A stretch of DNA of 64,000 nt from Bradyrhizobium ivorense (GCF_900696085.1 NZ_CAADFC020000033.1:124001-188000), one strand, 5' to 3'. Positions 34,778 to 43,511 are shown, numbered from the stretch's first letter. Notes: generated by a model not told the origin, from the sequence alone. Program-made: numbers and translations.

Positions 34778-35213
34778 GGCTGTGCACCTCCTGCTTCGTC
34801 GGCGTCCGGACGTCTTGACTGCCGCCAGGTACGGCTTCGGCTTCCGGTTCGGCAGCGGGCGCGCCCGGCGTGGCGTCGGCGATGCGCTCGACGGAATCGG
34901 CAATGCTGCGCATCGGCGTGCCGAAATCCGGCAGGTCGATCAGTGCCAGCAGCAGGCCGGCAACCCAGAAGATATGCATGTGGGTGAAAAGCGATATCAG
35001 GCCGAGGACGGCGACGATCTCAAACTGCAGCTTCTGGCTCTTGTGCGCCATGCGCTCCGGCAGGCTGTGCAGCTTCCAGTACAGAGTGCCGACCCATAGG
35101 ATTGTGGCTACAAGGAAAATGCCCATCACCAAGGTCAGGGTGTCCGACCCGTCGACGCCAGGAACGAAGAACGGCAGATGATGCGGAGCCAACGGATGAA
35201 TCTGTTCGCTCAA
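34770..35213 (-). CDS. Small inner-membrane protein paired with the HlyD adaptor
   Basis: Membrane protein of 147 residues with two or three predicted spans (LTLVMGIFLVATILWVGTLY, FEIVAVLGLISLFTHMHIFW and VAGLLLALI) and a soluble C-terminal tail ending HSHA. The TTG at 35213 is selected because GGGAGG lies 6 bases before it, whereas the ATG at 35273 has none. It is the first gene of a minus-strand operon with HlyD and a small secreted protein. Its family is not recognised; it may be an auxiliary subunit that anchors the adaptor. A FixK-type box lies 75 bp upstream, shared with the divergent gene at 35370. Confidence 0.72.
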   Translation of the reverse strand: MSEQIHPLAPHHLPFFVPGVDGSDTLTLVMGIFLVATILWVGTLYWKLHSLPERMAHKSQKLQFEIVAVLGLISLFTHMHIFWVAGLLLALIDLPDFGTPMRSIADSVERIADATPGAPAAEPEAEAVPGGSQDVRTPTKQEVHSHA

Positions 35214-35287
35214 GCCAATCCTCCCACTTGCGACCGAAACGCATGCGATTCCCGATTGAACCGTGCTGGTCATCCTACCGCGCTTGC

Positions 35288-35301
35288 TTGATCTGGATCA
35301 A
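35288..35301. promoter_or_regulatory. FixK/FNR-type box in a divergent promoter
   Basis: TTGATCTGGATCAA, a perfect TTGAT-N4-ATCAA. It is 75 bp from the minus-strand membrane protein start and 69 bp from the plus-strand start at 35370, so it could drive both. Confidence 0.8.
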
Positions 35302-35369
35302 GCAAAGCGGTCGGCCCGCCCCTACCGTTCGAGGGCAAGGTCGAAGATCGGGCTTAGGAGTCCCCAGCC

Positions 35370-35825
35370 ATGCCAGACAAAATCGATGACCTGATCCCAA
35401 ATGCGCGCGAGATCCAGAAACAGGCCGCGCTCAAGGAGGCGGAGAAAGCCGAGGAGCATGCCAAGCGCGCGGCGGCAGCGGAAGCCGAGAAGCGCGCCCT
35501 GATCGAGCGGCTGAGCAAGCCGTCCGGGCTCAGCGAGGACGAGAAGGTCAAGCTGGCGTCGACGGTGATCCAGCGCGCGGTGCGCAACGGCCTGACCGAA
35601 GTTCAGGTCTACCGATTTCCCAACACGCTGTGCACCGACAAGGGACGGGCCATCAACCAGATGGAGGCGGGCTGGGAGAAGACGCTGACAGGGATACCCA
35701 AAGAAATATACCAGCTCTGGGCGGACTACCTGCAGCCGCGCGGCTACCGCATCCGCTATCAGGTCGTCGAATACCCGGGTGGCATGCCGGGCGACATTGG
35801 CATCGTCATTGCCTGGGGCGACTAG
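35370..35825 (+). CDS. Unknown cytosolic protein with an N-terminal coiled coil
   Basis: Protein of 151 residues that I do not recognise. Residues about 10-50 form a highly charged Ala/Glu/Lys-rich helix (QKQAALKEAEKAEEHAKRAA) likely to be a coiled coil. The rest (SVIQRAVRNGLTEVQVYRFP-like, DYLQPRGYRIRYQVVEYPGG) looks like a small alpha/beta domain. There is no signal peptide or membrane span. The ATG follows TTAGGAG. It shares the FixK-type box gap with the HlyD operon and precedes the polyphosphate kinase gene by 124 bp containing a repeat. Confidence 0.75.
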   Translation: MPDKIDDLIPNAREIQKQAALKEAEKAEEHAKRAAAAEAEKRALIERLSKPSGLSEDEKVKLASTVIQRAVRNGLTEVQVYRFPNTLCTDKGRAINQMEAGWEKTLTGIPKEIYQLWADYLQPRGYRIRYQVVEYPGGMPGDIGIVIAWGD

Positions 35826-35924
35826 AGCATGATCCGGAAAAGTGCGAAGCGGTTTTCGGAAAAGATCATGCTCAAAACAAGAAGCTAAAGCGCGATGATG
35901 ATTCAACCCAATCTCATCGCGCTT
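35825..35924. repeat. Compound palindromic intergenic repeat of Rhizobiales type
   Basis: Two hairpin units between the coiled-coil protein gene and ppk2. The first is GAGCATGATC...GATCATGCTC (35825-35873), with a second inner pair of CGGAAAA and TTTTCGG. The second is AAGCGCGATGA...TCATCGCGCTT (35888-35924). From memory this is a widespread dispersed repeat in Bradyrhizobium-like genomes. It may act as a transcription barrier or RNA-processing site; the function is unproven. Confidence 0.7.
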
Positions 35925-35949
35925 CAGTTCTAACGACGGACGGGCATCC

Positions 35950-36750
35950 ATGGCCAAAGACAAGTCCACCGGGAAGATGAAGCGCAAGGACTATGAGGAA
36001 GAGCTGCACAAGCTGCAGATCCAGCTCTGCCATCTGCAGGAATGGGTGAAGGCGAACAGGCTCCGGGTCATCGTCCTGTTCGAGGGACGCGATGCGGCCG
36101 GCAAGGGCGGGACCATCAAGGCGCTCACCGAGAAGGTAAGCCCGCGCGTGTTTCGCGTGGTCGCGCTGCCCGCACCGTCCGATCGCGAAAAATCCCAGCT
36201 CTTCATCCAACGTTACATGCAGCAGTTTCCGGCCGCCGGCGAAATCGTGATCTTCGACCGCAGCTGGTACAATCGCGCGGGCGTCGAGTATGTGATGGGG
36301 TTTTGCACGCCGGCGGAGCACAAGCGCTTCCTCGCGCTTTGCCCGCAGATGGAGCGATACATCATCGAAGGCGGCATCATCCTGATCAAGCTGTGGCTCG
36401 AGGTCGGGATGGAGGAGCAGGAGCGCCGCTTCAGGGCCCGGATCGACGATCCGCTGCGGCAATGGAAGCTGAGCCCGATGGACACCGAATCCTACCGCCG
36501 CTGGTACGACTATTCCCGGGCCCGTGACTTGATGTTCAAGGCGACGAGCTCGAAGCACGCGCCCTGGTACGTCATCCGCTCCGATGACAAGCGACGCGCG
36601 CGACTGAACTGCATTTCACACCTCCTGAAGACGATTCCCTACGGACGCGTGAAGCGCGACAAGGTCAAGCTTCCCAGGCGCTCCGATAAGGGCCGCTACA
36701 ATGATCAGGCCGGTTTGCGCGGAATGAAGTTCGTCGAAGCGCGCTATTGA
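35950..36750 (+). CDS. ppk2: Polyphosphate kinase 2 (PPK2)
   Basis: PPK2-family enzyme of 266 residues, one-domain type. It moves phosphate between inorganic polyphosphate and nucleoside diphosphates, so it can remake GTP or ATP from polyphosphate. It shows the Walker A-like FEGRDAAGKGGTIKAL, the Walker B-like VIFDRSWYNRAGVEYVMGF and the lid region SDREKSQLFIQRYMQQF. The C-terminal KTIPYGRVKRDKVKLPRR is typical. The ATG at 35950 follows GACGGACGGGC without a strong ribosome site. It stands in the FixK-box region and follows a repeat, so it may have its own promoter. Low-oxygen polyphosphate use is a reasonable role (inference). Confidence 0.92.
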   Translation: MAKDKSTGKMKRKDYEEELHKLQIQLCHLQEWVKANRLRVIVLFEGRDAAGKGGTIKALTEKVSPRVFRVVALPAPSDREKSQLFIQRYMQQFPAAGEIVIFDRSWYNRAGVEYVMGFCTPAEHKRFLALCPQMERYIIEGGIILIKLWLEVGMEEQERRFRARIDDPLRQWKLSPMDTESYRRWYDYSRARDLMFKATSSKHAPWYVIRSDDKRRARLNCISHLLKTIPYGRVKRDKVKLPRRSDKGRYNDQAGLRGMKFVEARY

Positions 36751-36756
36751 AGGCCA

Positions 36757-36775
36757 GGCCGCGCCGAGCGCGGCC
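36757..36775. terminator. Hairpin between converging genes
   Basis: GGCCGCGC and GCGCGGCC form a perfect 8-bp GC stem with a 3-base loop in the 36-bp gap between ppk2 and the minus-strand small gene. No T run follows, so efficiency is uncertain. Confidence 0.5.
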
Positions 36776-36786
36776 CGGGTCCCGGC

Positions 36787-37221
36787 CTATTTCAGGCGGA
36801 TCGAGACGCCGCCCACCGCGGCCGACACTTCGGCGCCGACCTTCGGGCCGCTGAGCTGCAGGATCACGCCGTTGGCGTTCTGCAGTTGCACCCCGCCGGC
36901 GCCCGCGGCGATCGCACCGCCCGCGCCCGCGACGGTGTACGAACCTTCGAGCGAGGCCGGCCCCCTGAGGTTGATCGCACGCCCGACAAGCTTGGTGGTC
37001 GAGGCGCCGATCGTGAAGCCGACGCTCATGCCCGACACGGTGAATGGATAATGCTTGCCGCGCAGGGTCAATACGCCCTCGCCGCCTCCGACACCGACGA
37101 TGAACCCACCCTTGGTGAAGATCACGGCGACTGAGCCGGTTTCAGCCCGCGACGGTGTGCTGAAGCCGGCGCATCCGATTACCAATGCGGCGACAATTCC
37201 AGGCAGATTTGCTTTCCTCAT
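36787..37221 (-). CDS. Small secreted glycine-rich protein, paralogue of 29901-30332
   Basis: Exported protein of 144 residues with signal peptide IVAALVIGCAGFSTPSRA. The mature repeats include VAVIFTKGGFIVGVGGGEG, RGKHYPFTVSGMSVG, GSYTVAGAGGAIAAGAGGVQ and LQLSGPKVGAEVSAAVGG. It matches the protein at 29901 along its whole length, with the same order of glycine-rich repeats, so the two derive from one gene. It lies directly downstream of the Orn/Lys/Arg decarboxylase gene on the same strand (33 bp), suggesting co-transcription. The function is unknown; a role at the cell surface is likely. Confidence 0.75.
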   Translation of the reverse strand: MRKANLPGIVAALVIGCAGFSTPSRAETGSVAVIFTKGGFIVGVGGGEGVLTLRGKHYPFTVSGMSVGFTIGASTTKLVGRAINLRGPASLEGSYTVAGAGGAIAAGAGGVQLQNANGVILQLSGPKVGAEVSAAVGGVSIRLK

Positions 37222-37254
37222 GTTTTCCCTCCAGAGATCGGTTGCGTCAGCAAT

Positions 37255-40005
37255 CTATGATGCAGCCTTGAGCTTCGGTGCCGCCGCCTTCGGCTTGCCC
37301 ATCCTGGCCAAGGCCTCGGTCGTCACCAGTTTCAGGCCCTCGGCCGCGTCGTAGCCGTGGATTTCCTTGACATCGAGCTTGCGCATGAAGTCGATGGTCT
37401 CCTGGGTGATGACCTGGCCGGGCACCATGATCGGGAAGCCCGGCGGGTACGGGATCACGAAGTTCGCGGAGACGAGATCGGGCCCGTTCTTCAGGCGTCG
37501 GTCGATCTCGGGATCGTTCAGGCGAATGTATTCGCATCCAGCGGCATCATAGGCTGAATAGAATCCGCCGCGAATGTCACCCTCGTTCGTCTTCGTGCCG
37601 GCATCGCCACGGTAGGCATCGTGGAAATGCGAGAAGTTCGGCAGGTCGGGCACGTCCTTCATCAGGCTGTTGACCTTCGCGTCGAAATCGACCTTGGCGT
37701 TCGCGCCGCCCTTGGTCAGACCGCGATCGATTTCACCGGAGATTTCGGCCAGCACCCGGACAAGATGCGCGACATCGCTTCGCGTATTGTTGATATTGGA
37801 CTGGATCAGGACCGAGTTGCGCGAGGTCTTGTTGACCTGGATGTTGTAGCGGCTGGCGAGCAGGCCCTTGAACGACGTTCCGTCGTAACCGGCCGTGCCG
37901 CAGACCAGCGTCATGCGGGTCGGGTCGAGGCAGAACTCGTCATCGTTCAGGCTCTTCAGGGCGCTCGACCAGTTGGTGCCCGCCGCCAGATAATCCGTGA
38001 ATCCGCTCTGGCGATAATCCTTCGGCACCATGGCATCGGCGCCGAGAACCCGGAAATATCTGGAGATCAGCGGATTGGTGTTGACCGCATTGCGGATGGC
38101 GAATGCAATCTCCATTGCGTTGGCCACCAGTCCATAGCCCTCGAGTTCCATCTGCCGGCGCGAAACGTCGAGGCTTGCGATCAACTGCTGGTTCGGGCTG
38201 GTCGACGCATGCGTGAAGACGGCTTCCTTGAACTGCGCTTCGACGGTGTGGAATTCGATGTCCTTGACGGCCAGCATCGAGCCCTGGCGGATCGCCGACA
38301 TCGACTTGTGCGTCGAATTGGTCTGGTAGACCCGCAACCGGATCTGGCGCGGATCGGGGATGAGCCTGGTCTTGAGCAGCACCTCGTCCGCAGGGTTCTT
38401 GCCAAGTTCGGCCTGCTGCTTCTCGTAAGCGGCAACCGACTTCGGATCACGCATCCAGGCTTCGATCTCGTTCGCCGCGCCCATCGCGGTTCGCCGCCTC
38501 AGGAACGGCGAAAACCGTGCGAAGCCGAACCAGGCCTCGTCCCAGAGGAAGATCAGGTCGGGCTTGATCGCGAGACATTCCTCCATCACCCGCCGCGTGT
38601 TGTAGATGTGACCATCGAAGGTGCAGTTGGTCAGGTCGATCATCTTGACCCGGTCGAGCCGGCCATCGGCCTTTGCGTTGAGAAGCGCCTGCTTGATCGT
38701 CTTCAGCGGCACCGCGCCGTACATCGAGTATTCCGTCATCGGGAATGCCTCGACGTAGAGCGGCTGCGCACCCGCCAGCACCATGCCGTAATGGTGCGAC
38801 TTGTGGCAGTTGCGATCGACGATGGCGATGTCGCCGGGACCGAGCAGCGCCTGCACCGCCATTTTGTTGGATGTCGAAGTGCCGTTGGTCACGAAGTAGA
38901 CGCGATCGGCGCCGAGAGCGCGCGCGGCCTTCTCTTGCGCCTTCTTGATGTTGCCGGTCGGCTCCAGCATGCTGTCGAGGCCGCCGGTGGTGGCGCTGCT
39001 CTCGGCAAGGAACAGGTTCAGCCCGTAGAATTCGCCCATGTCGCGGATCCAGTCCGACTTGAACACGGACTTGCCCCGCGCGATCGGCAGCGCGTGGAAG
39101 GTCCCGATCGGCCGCTGCGCGTATTTTTTCAGATTGTCGAAGAACGGCGTGTCGAAGCGATCCTGCACGCCTTCCAGAATTGAAAGGTGCAATTCCAGTA
39201 TATCCTCGACCGAGTAGAACACCCGGCGCACCACGTCGGCTTCGGGATTGCCGGCCAACTGCTCGACGTCGCGGTTGGACATCAGGTAGAGATCGAGTTC
39301 GGGCCGGATCCGATTCAGGATATGGGCCAGCCGTAGTGCGGACGCATCGGACTCCTCGTTGAGCCCCATGGCGGCGGTCATGGCACGAAGTACAGGCGCG
39401 TCGTGGCGCGAGCGCAACCCAAAGCCTTCGTTGATCACCACCGCCGCAAGGTTGGGATTCAGCATTGCCGCACAGAAGGCGTCCTCGAGGCTGCCGACCA
39501 CCACGGGCTCGTAGATGAAGGCGTCGACCGGGCGCCGCAGCCTGCGCCATTCCGCCAGGAGTCCCGGCCAGTTGCTGGCTGGCACCCCGGTCACGATTAA
39601 GGTCTCGAAGTAAGGACGACGCGCCGCCGATGGTCCGAGCGTTGGCGGGAGCAGATCGGGTACGTCGCCATTGCCCTCGTCGCGCGCGCTCCAGTCACTG
39701 GCATGCTGGCGGAAGGATTTTGTCTGGAGCGCCTGCGCGATCCGCGCCGAAAGCATATGCGAGGTGGCGGCATCGCCCGCCGCCGCGGCTTCCTTCAGCG
39801 CCGTCATCAAATGAAGGCCCGGGTAACCGTGAAACTCCTCGGTGACCGCAAGCGCCGACAGCGCCGCGTCATAGGCCGCTCGGTCGCCGCCCCTGCTCCA
39901 CGTCTTTGCCGCCTCAACCAGATCGCGCCAACTGTCGGCTCGTCCGCCGGGTCCCGAGAAGAACTGATCGATGCGCTGCTGTGCCGGCTTCGCGTCGTTG
40001 GCCAT
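37255..40005 (-). CDS. Large PLP-dependent Orn/Lys/Arg decarboxylase
   Basis: Fold-type-I decarboxylase of 916 residues of the bacterial basic amino-acid decarboxylase family, which makes the diamine or agmatine and CO2 while using up a proton. It has an N-terminal extension of about 130 residues, a wing domain, and the PLP domain with FVTNGTSTSNKMAV, DRNCHKSHHYGMV, FLWDEAWFGFARF and the cofactor Lys in STHKSMSAIRQGSM. The C-terminal domain follows, ending in a Pro/Lys-rich tail. The ATG at 40005 follows GGGAGACAGGG. The exact amino acid (Lys, Orn or Arg) cannot be fixed by eye. A FixK-type box is 62 bp upstream. No matching antiporter gene is adjacent. Confidence 0.92.
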   Translation of the reverse strand: MANDAKPAQQRIDQFFSGPGGRADSWRDLVEAAKTWSRGGDRAAYDAALSALAVTEEFHGYPGLHLMTALKEAAAAGDAATSHMLSARIAQALQTKSFRQHASDWSARDEGNGDVPDLLPPTLGPSAARRPYFETLIVTGVPASNWPGLLAEWRRLRRPVDAFIYEPVVVGSLEDAFCAAMLNPNLAAVVINEGFGLRSRHDAPVLRAMTAAMGLNEESDASALRLAHILNRIRPELDLYLMSNRDVEQLAGNPEADVVRRVFYSVEDILELHLSILEGVQDRFDTPFFDNLKKYAQRPIGTFHALPIARGKSVFKSDWIRDMGEFYGLNLFLAESSATTGGLDSMLEPTGNIKKAQEKAARALGADRVYFVTNGTSTSNKMAVQALLGPGDIAIVDRNCHKSHHYGMVLAGAQPLYVEAFPMTEYSMYGAVPLKTIKQALLNAKADGRLDRVKMIDLTNCTFDGHIYNTRRVMEECLAIKPDLIFLWDEAWFGFARFSPFLRRRTAMGAANEIEAWMRDPKSVAAYEKQQAELGKNPADEVLLKTRLIPDPRQIRLRVYQTNSTHKSMSAIRQGSMLAVKDIEFHTVEAQFKEAVFTHASTSPNQQLIASLDVSRRQMELEGYGLVANAMEIAFAIRNAVNTNPLISRYFRVLGADAMVPKDYRQSGFTDYLAAGTNWSSALKSLNDDEFCLDPTRMTLVCGTAGYDGTSFKGLLASRYNIQVNKTSRNSVLIQSNINNTRSDVAHLVRVLAEISGEIDRGLTKGGANAKVDFDAKVNSLMKDVPDLPNFSHFHDAYRGDAGTKTNEGDIRGGFYSAYDAAGCEYIRLNDPEIDRRLKNGPDLVSANFVIPYPPGFPIMVPGQVITQETIDFMRKLDVKEIHGYDAAEGLKLVTTEALARMGKPKAAAPKLKAAS

Positions 40006-40066
40006 CCCTGTCTCCCGATTTGGCGCTGGTTCCTTCCAATCGTAAGGACCGCACGCGTCGCCGCCT

Positions 40067-40080
40067 TTGATCCAAGTCAA
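40067..40080. promoter_or_regulatory. FixK/FNR-type box for the decarboxylase
   Basis: TTGATCCAAGTCAA, one mismatch (G for A) in the second half-site, 62 bp upstream of the minus-strand decarboxylase start. Confidence 0.65.
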
Positions 40081-40176
40081 GCCAGCGCCGGGTTGAGGGA
40101 AACCTCGCAGCTGATCGCGATGTCTCGCAATGCAACACAGCCGATACGTCGGGAGCGGTCCGCGCCGCCTCGCAGG

Positions 40177-41874
40177 CTAGCTGCTCGCCTGCGGCATCCT
40201 GTTGCTCAAGACGCTGTCGAGTGAGCGCATCCAGTCACCGCTATCGGTCTTGTCGGCAAGACCGTCCGCCTGCAGCAGATCCCGCAACTGCGCATGCGCG
40301 CCGACGATGCAGAACGTGATTCCGCGCGATGCGAGTTCCTGGTGCAGATCATGCAGCATGCGCGACCCCGCCAGGTCGATAAACGGCGAGGCCGACAGAT
40401 CGCAGGCCACCAGCTTGACATCGGCGGACGTCCGCAGCGCCGCCAGCACCGTCTCGAAGATCGTCTCGGCATTGACATAAAGCAGCGAGGTTTCGGGACG
40501 GAACGCGATGATCCCCCTCAACGGCTCCACGTCATCATGTCGCGCCCGGTCGGAATAGCGGCCGCTGCCGGGCTGACGGCCAAGAAACGCGATATTGGGC
40601 TGCGATGCGCGGAGCAGCAGCAGGAAGATCGAGGCGACGGCCGCCAACAATACGCCCTGCAGGATCCCGAGGAACAGCACGGACACCAGCGCAATGACCG
40701 CGGCATAGAAGTCGATCCGGCTGATCCGCCACATTCTGGCGAGCGCCGGGATATCGACCAGCTTGTAGACGGCCGAGAAGACGATCGCAGCAAGCACCGT
40801 CTTCGGCAGATTGGTCAGCAGGCCGGTGAAGAACAGCAGGCAGAGCGCAAGGGTCGCCGAACAGAATACCAGCGCCAGCGGCGTCCGGGCGCCGGCGGCG
40901 TCATTGACCGCCGACTGCGACAGGCCGCCGGCGACGGGGTAGCCGTGGCCCAGGGCGGCAGCGAGATTGGCCGCGCCGAGCCCGAGAAACTCCTGCCGGA
41001 CATCCAGTGCATAGCCGTGCTTGGCCGCGAAGCTTCGCGCCGCGGACACGCCTTCCACGTAGGCCAGGACGAGACATCCGGCGGCGATCGGGAAGAGGTC
41101 GTCGAATTCGAGCAAGCCAAAGGTCGGCAGCGCGAGGCTCGGCAGCCCGGTCGGGATGTTGCCGGTCACCGGCAATCCCATTGCAGCAAGTCCAAGTACC
41201 GATACGATCAGGATCGAGAGCGCGACCACGGCAAGCCCGACGGGCTTTCCGGGTAGCCTGCGCTCGCCGAGCAGGAGCAGCACGATCGCAACCACGCCGA
41301 TGCCGAGCACCAGCGGCCTTGTATCGCCCAACTGACCGGCCAGCTTGATCGCGCGATCGAAAAAGTTGTGGCCGCCGCCCGCCACGCCGAACAGGCTGGG
41401 CAGCTGGCTCATGATGATGGTCAGCCCTGCCCCGGCCTTGAAGCCCACCAGAATGCTGTCGCTGATCAACCGCACCAGCACACTGAGCCTGAACAGCCAG
41501 GCAATCAGGCAGAGCACGGCGACGCTGAAGGCAACTAGGCTGGCGATCTGCCCGTAACGCGTGGCGTCGCCGCCGGCCAGCAGGCCGACGGCGCCGGCGA
41601 TCATCAGCGAGATCGCCGAAGTCGGTCCCACCGCGAGTTGCCGGGACGAGCCCAGCAAGGCGTAACCCACGCCGCCAAGCAGGTAACCGTAAACCCCGAT
41701 CTGCGGCGGCAGGCCCGCGAGCCCGGCATAGGCCAGCGACACCGGGATCGCGTAGGCCGCCAGCGTGACCCCGGCGATGGCGTCCGCACCAAGCCAGGAT
41801 GCGCGGTAATCGGCAAGCCAGCTCGCCGGTGGAAAGTGGCGGATCCAACTCGTCTCCCCCTGGGCTGACATCAT
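40177..41874 (-). CDS. SulP-family anion transporter with STAS domain
   Basis: Membrane transporter of 565 residues of the SLC26/SulP family, with about 12 predicted helices and a C-terminal STAS domain (from about residue 445, VNAETIFETVLAALRTSADV, FIDLAGSRMLHDLHQEL). The N-terminal GVTLAAYAIPVSLAYAGLAG is the SulP signature. Substrates include sulfate, bicarbonate or dicarboxylates; none can be selected from sequence. Two ATG codons in a row (41874 and 41871) are both possible starts. A FixK-type box lies 58 bp upstream, so low-oxygen expression is likely. A role in bicarbonate or pH balance would fit the decarboxylases nearby. Confidence 0.92.
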   Translation of the reverse strand: MMSAQGETSWIRHFPPASWLADYRASWLGADAIAGVTLAAYAIPVSLAYAGLAGLPPQIGVYGYLLGGVGYALLGSSRQLAVGPTSAISLMIAGAVGLLAGGDATRYGQIASLVAFSVAVLCLIAWLFRLSVLVRLISDSILVGFKAGAGLTIIMSQLPSLFGVAGGGHNFFDRAIKLAGQLGDTRPLVLGIGVVAIVLLLLGERRLPGKPVGLAVVALSILIVSVLGLAAMGLPVTGNIPTGLPSLALPTFGLLEFDDLFPIAAGCLVLAYVEGVSAARSFAAKHGYALDVRQEFLGLGAANLAAALGHGYPVAGGLSQSAVNDAAGARTPLALVFCSATLALCLLFFTGLLTNLPKTVLAAIVFSAVYKLVDIPALARMWRISRIDFYAAVIALVSVLFLGILQGVLLAAVASIFLLLLRASQPNIAFLGRQPGSGRYSDRARHDDVEPLRGIIAFRPETSLLYVNAETIFETVLAALRTSADVKLVACDLSASPFIDLAGSRMLHDLHQELASRGITFCIVGAHAQLRDLLQADGLADKTDSGDWMRSLDSVLSNRMPQASS

Positions 41875-41931
41875 ACCCGCCGCGTGAAGCGCAATGGTCG
41901 GACGTGGTCGCGCCGGCCGGGCCAATTCGCA

Positions 41932-41945
41932 TTGATTCAGATCAA
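41932..41945. promoter_or_regulatory. FixK/FNR-type box in a divergent promoter
   Basis: TTGATTCAGATCAA, a perfect TTGAT-N4-ATCAA. It is 58 bp from the SulP start and 72 bp from the alpha/beta hydrolase start at 42017. Confidence 0.78.
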
Positions 41946-42016
41946 GCCTCGCACTCGCTGGTCAGCGATGGTCGCAAACCTGCACATTGTGTCCGCGGCC
42001 CGCCGGAGGGCATGAC

Positions 42017-42904
42017 ATGCGCCTGCACGGCCTACGAGTGCTCGCCACCGGAGCACTTCTGTTGCTCGGTCTGATCGCCGCAGCGCGCGCAGACGACCAG
42101 GGCACATCCCCGCGCCTCCAGGAGGAGATCTGGGCGTTGCCGCTGCCGCTGCCGATGTTCGCTTATCTGATCCGCCCGCTCGGCGACGGCCCCTTTCCGC
42201 TGGTCATCATGAACCACGGCGTGTCGCTGCCCCCCAGGGATCGCAGCTTCTTCCCGCTGGTCGAATTTCGCGATGCCGCGATGTGGTTTGCACGGCGCGG
42301 TTATCTCGTGGTGGCGGCGGTCGGTACCGGCTACGGCGCGGCGGCGATCGATATTCCCGAACGCGGTCTCTATGGCCCGTTCTTCTCCAAGATCGGGAAA
42401 TGCGCCAATCCCAATTTCCTCGATCCGGGCCTCGCCGTCGCGCAGGTCGATCTCTGGATCATCGATTACATGGCCGCCGAAAAGCGCACCCTGCCGGAAG
42501 GCGTCATCGTCGTCGGCCAGTCCGCCGGCGGCTGGGCGGCGATCGCGCTGTCGAGCCTCAATCCGCCGCAGGTCAAGGCCATCATCACCTTCGCGGCAGG
42601 CCGCGGCGGCCGCGTCGACGGCAAGCCCAACAACAATTGCAATCCCGACAGGCTGGTCGAAGCGACCGGTGCGTTTGGCCACACATCGCGGGTCCCGATG
42701 CTGTGGCTCTACATCGAGGACGACACGTTCTTTGGCCCGGCCCTGTCGAAGCGAATGTACGAGGCGTTCATCCGCGCCGGCGGCCGGGCTGAGTATCATC
42801 TGTTGCCGCCGTTCGGCGACGAAGGGCATTTCCTGATCGGCTCTCCCGATTCGATTCCCATCTGGTCGCCGTTGGTCGAACGGTTTCTGGACAGCGTTCG
42901 CTAG
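42017..42904 (+). CDS. Secreted alpha/beta hydrolase (dienelactone hydrolase-like)
   Basis: Exported hydrolase of 295 residues with a signal peptide (VLATGALLLLGLIAAARA). The nucleophile elbow is VGQSAGGWAA with Ser; His in FGDEGHFLIG and a suitable acid complete the triad. The family is broad (prolyl oligopeptidase/dienelactone hydrolase-like), so the ester or peptide cleaved is not evident. ATG at 42017, with GGAGGG upstream. It starts a plus-strand pair with an IalB-like gene (28 bp later), divergent from SulP under a shared FixK-type box. Confidence 0.85.
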   Translation: MRLHGLRVLATGALLLLGLIAAARADDQGTSPRLQEEIWALPLPLPMFAYLIRPLGDGPFPLVIMNHGVSLPPRDRSFFPLVEFRDAAMWFARRGYLVVAAVGTGYGAAAIDIPERGLYGPFFSKIGKCANPNFLDPGLAVAQVDLWIIDYMAAEKRTLPEGVIVVGQSAGGWAAIALSSLNPPQVKAIITFAAGRGGRVDGKPNNNCNPDRLVEATGAFGHTSRVPMLWLYIEDDTFFGPALSKRMYEAFIRAGGRAEYHLLPPFGDEGHFLIGSPDSIPIWSPLVERFLDSVR

Positions 42905-42932
42905 GCGGCCAACCCACGCCGGAGGAGCATCC

Positions 42933-43511
42933 ATGGTCAGATATGGTGCCTTGGCTACCCTCGTGCTGTTGGCGGCGAGCATCAGTGCGGCGCATGGTCA
43001 GCAGCCGCTCTCACCGCCAGCCGCAGTCAACGACAGTCCCGAGGTTTCCCCGCGGGGAGCGCGTGCGGCGCGCGACGTCAAGTACGGCGAATGGCGAAAG
43101 CTCTGCTTCAACGCTGCCGGCGCCAAGACATTGTGCAGAACGACTATCACCGGCACTTTGGCAACCGGACAGACCGCCGTGCGCGTCGATCTGGTCGAGC
43201 GCGAAGACGGGACCTCCCGCCTCCAGCTGTTCCTGCCGGTCGGGATGTACCTTCAGGCCGGGGTCAAACTGTCGGTCGACCAGCGACAGGTCCATCGCAT
43301 GCCCTATAGCTGGTGCGTGAGCAACATGTGCATCGCGGCCAATGTTGCCGATCCCGGACCGATCGAGGAAATGGATAGCGGAAAGGCACTCGCGATCGAG
43401 GTGGTCGACACCAGCATTCTGACGGTGACGACATCCGTGCCGCTCGACCGCTTTGCGACCGTCCGCAAGGGAGCGCCCACGCTGATGCTCGATCAGGTCA
43501 TTGACGAATGA
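42933..43511 (+). CDS. Invasion-associated locus B (IalB) family protein
   Basis: Exported protein of 192 residues with a signal peptide (ALATLVLLAASISAAHG). The stretch GEWRKLCFNAAGAKTLCRTT, FLPVGMYLQAGVKLSVDQ and the Cys pair in YSWCVSNMCIAA match the IalB family, which in Bartonella is a surface/invasion factor and in rhizobia is of unknown role. It follows the secreted hydrolase by 28 bp and so is probably expressed with it in the periplasm. GGAGGAG precedes the ATG. It converges with the lone receiver gene. Confidence 0.9.
   Translation: MVRYGALATLVLLAASISAAHGQQPLSPPAAVNDSPEVSPRGARAARDVKYGEWRKLCFNAAGAKTLCRTTITGTLATGQTAVRVDLVEREDGTSRLQLFLPVGMYLQAGVKLSVDQRQVHRMPYSWCVSNMCIAANVADPGPIEEMDSGKALAIEVVDTSILTVTTSVPLDRFATVRKGAPTLMLDQVIDE

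Noticed and set aside
37621..39183. 520-residue plus-strand frame opposite the decarboxylase
   Set aside because: Shadow of the PLP domain, no independent start signal.
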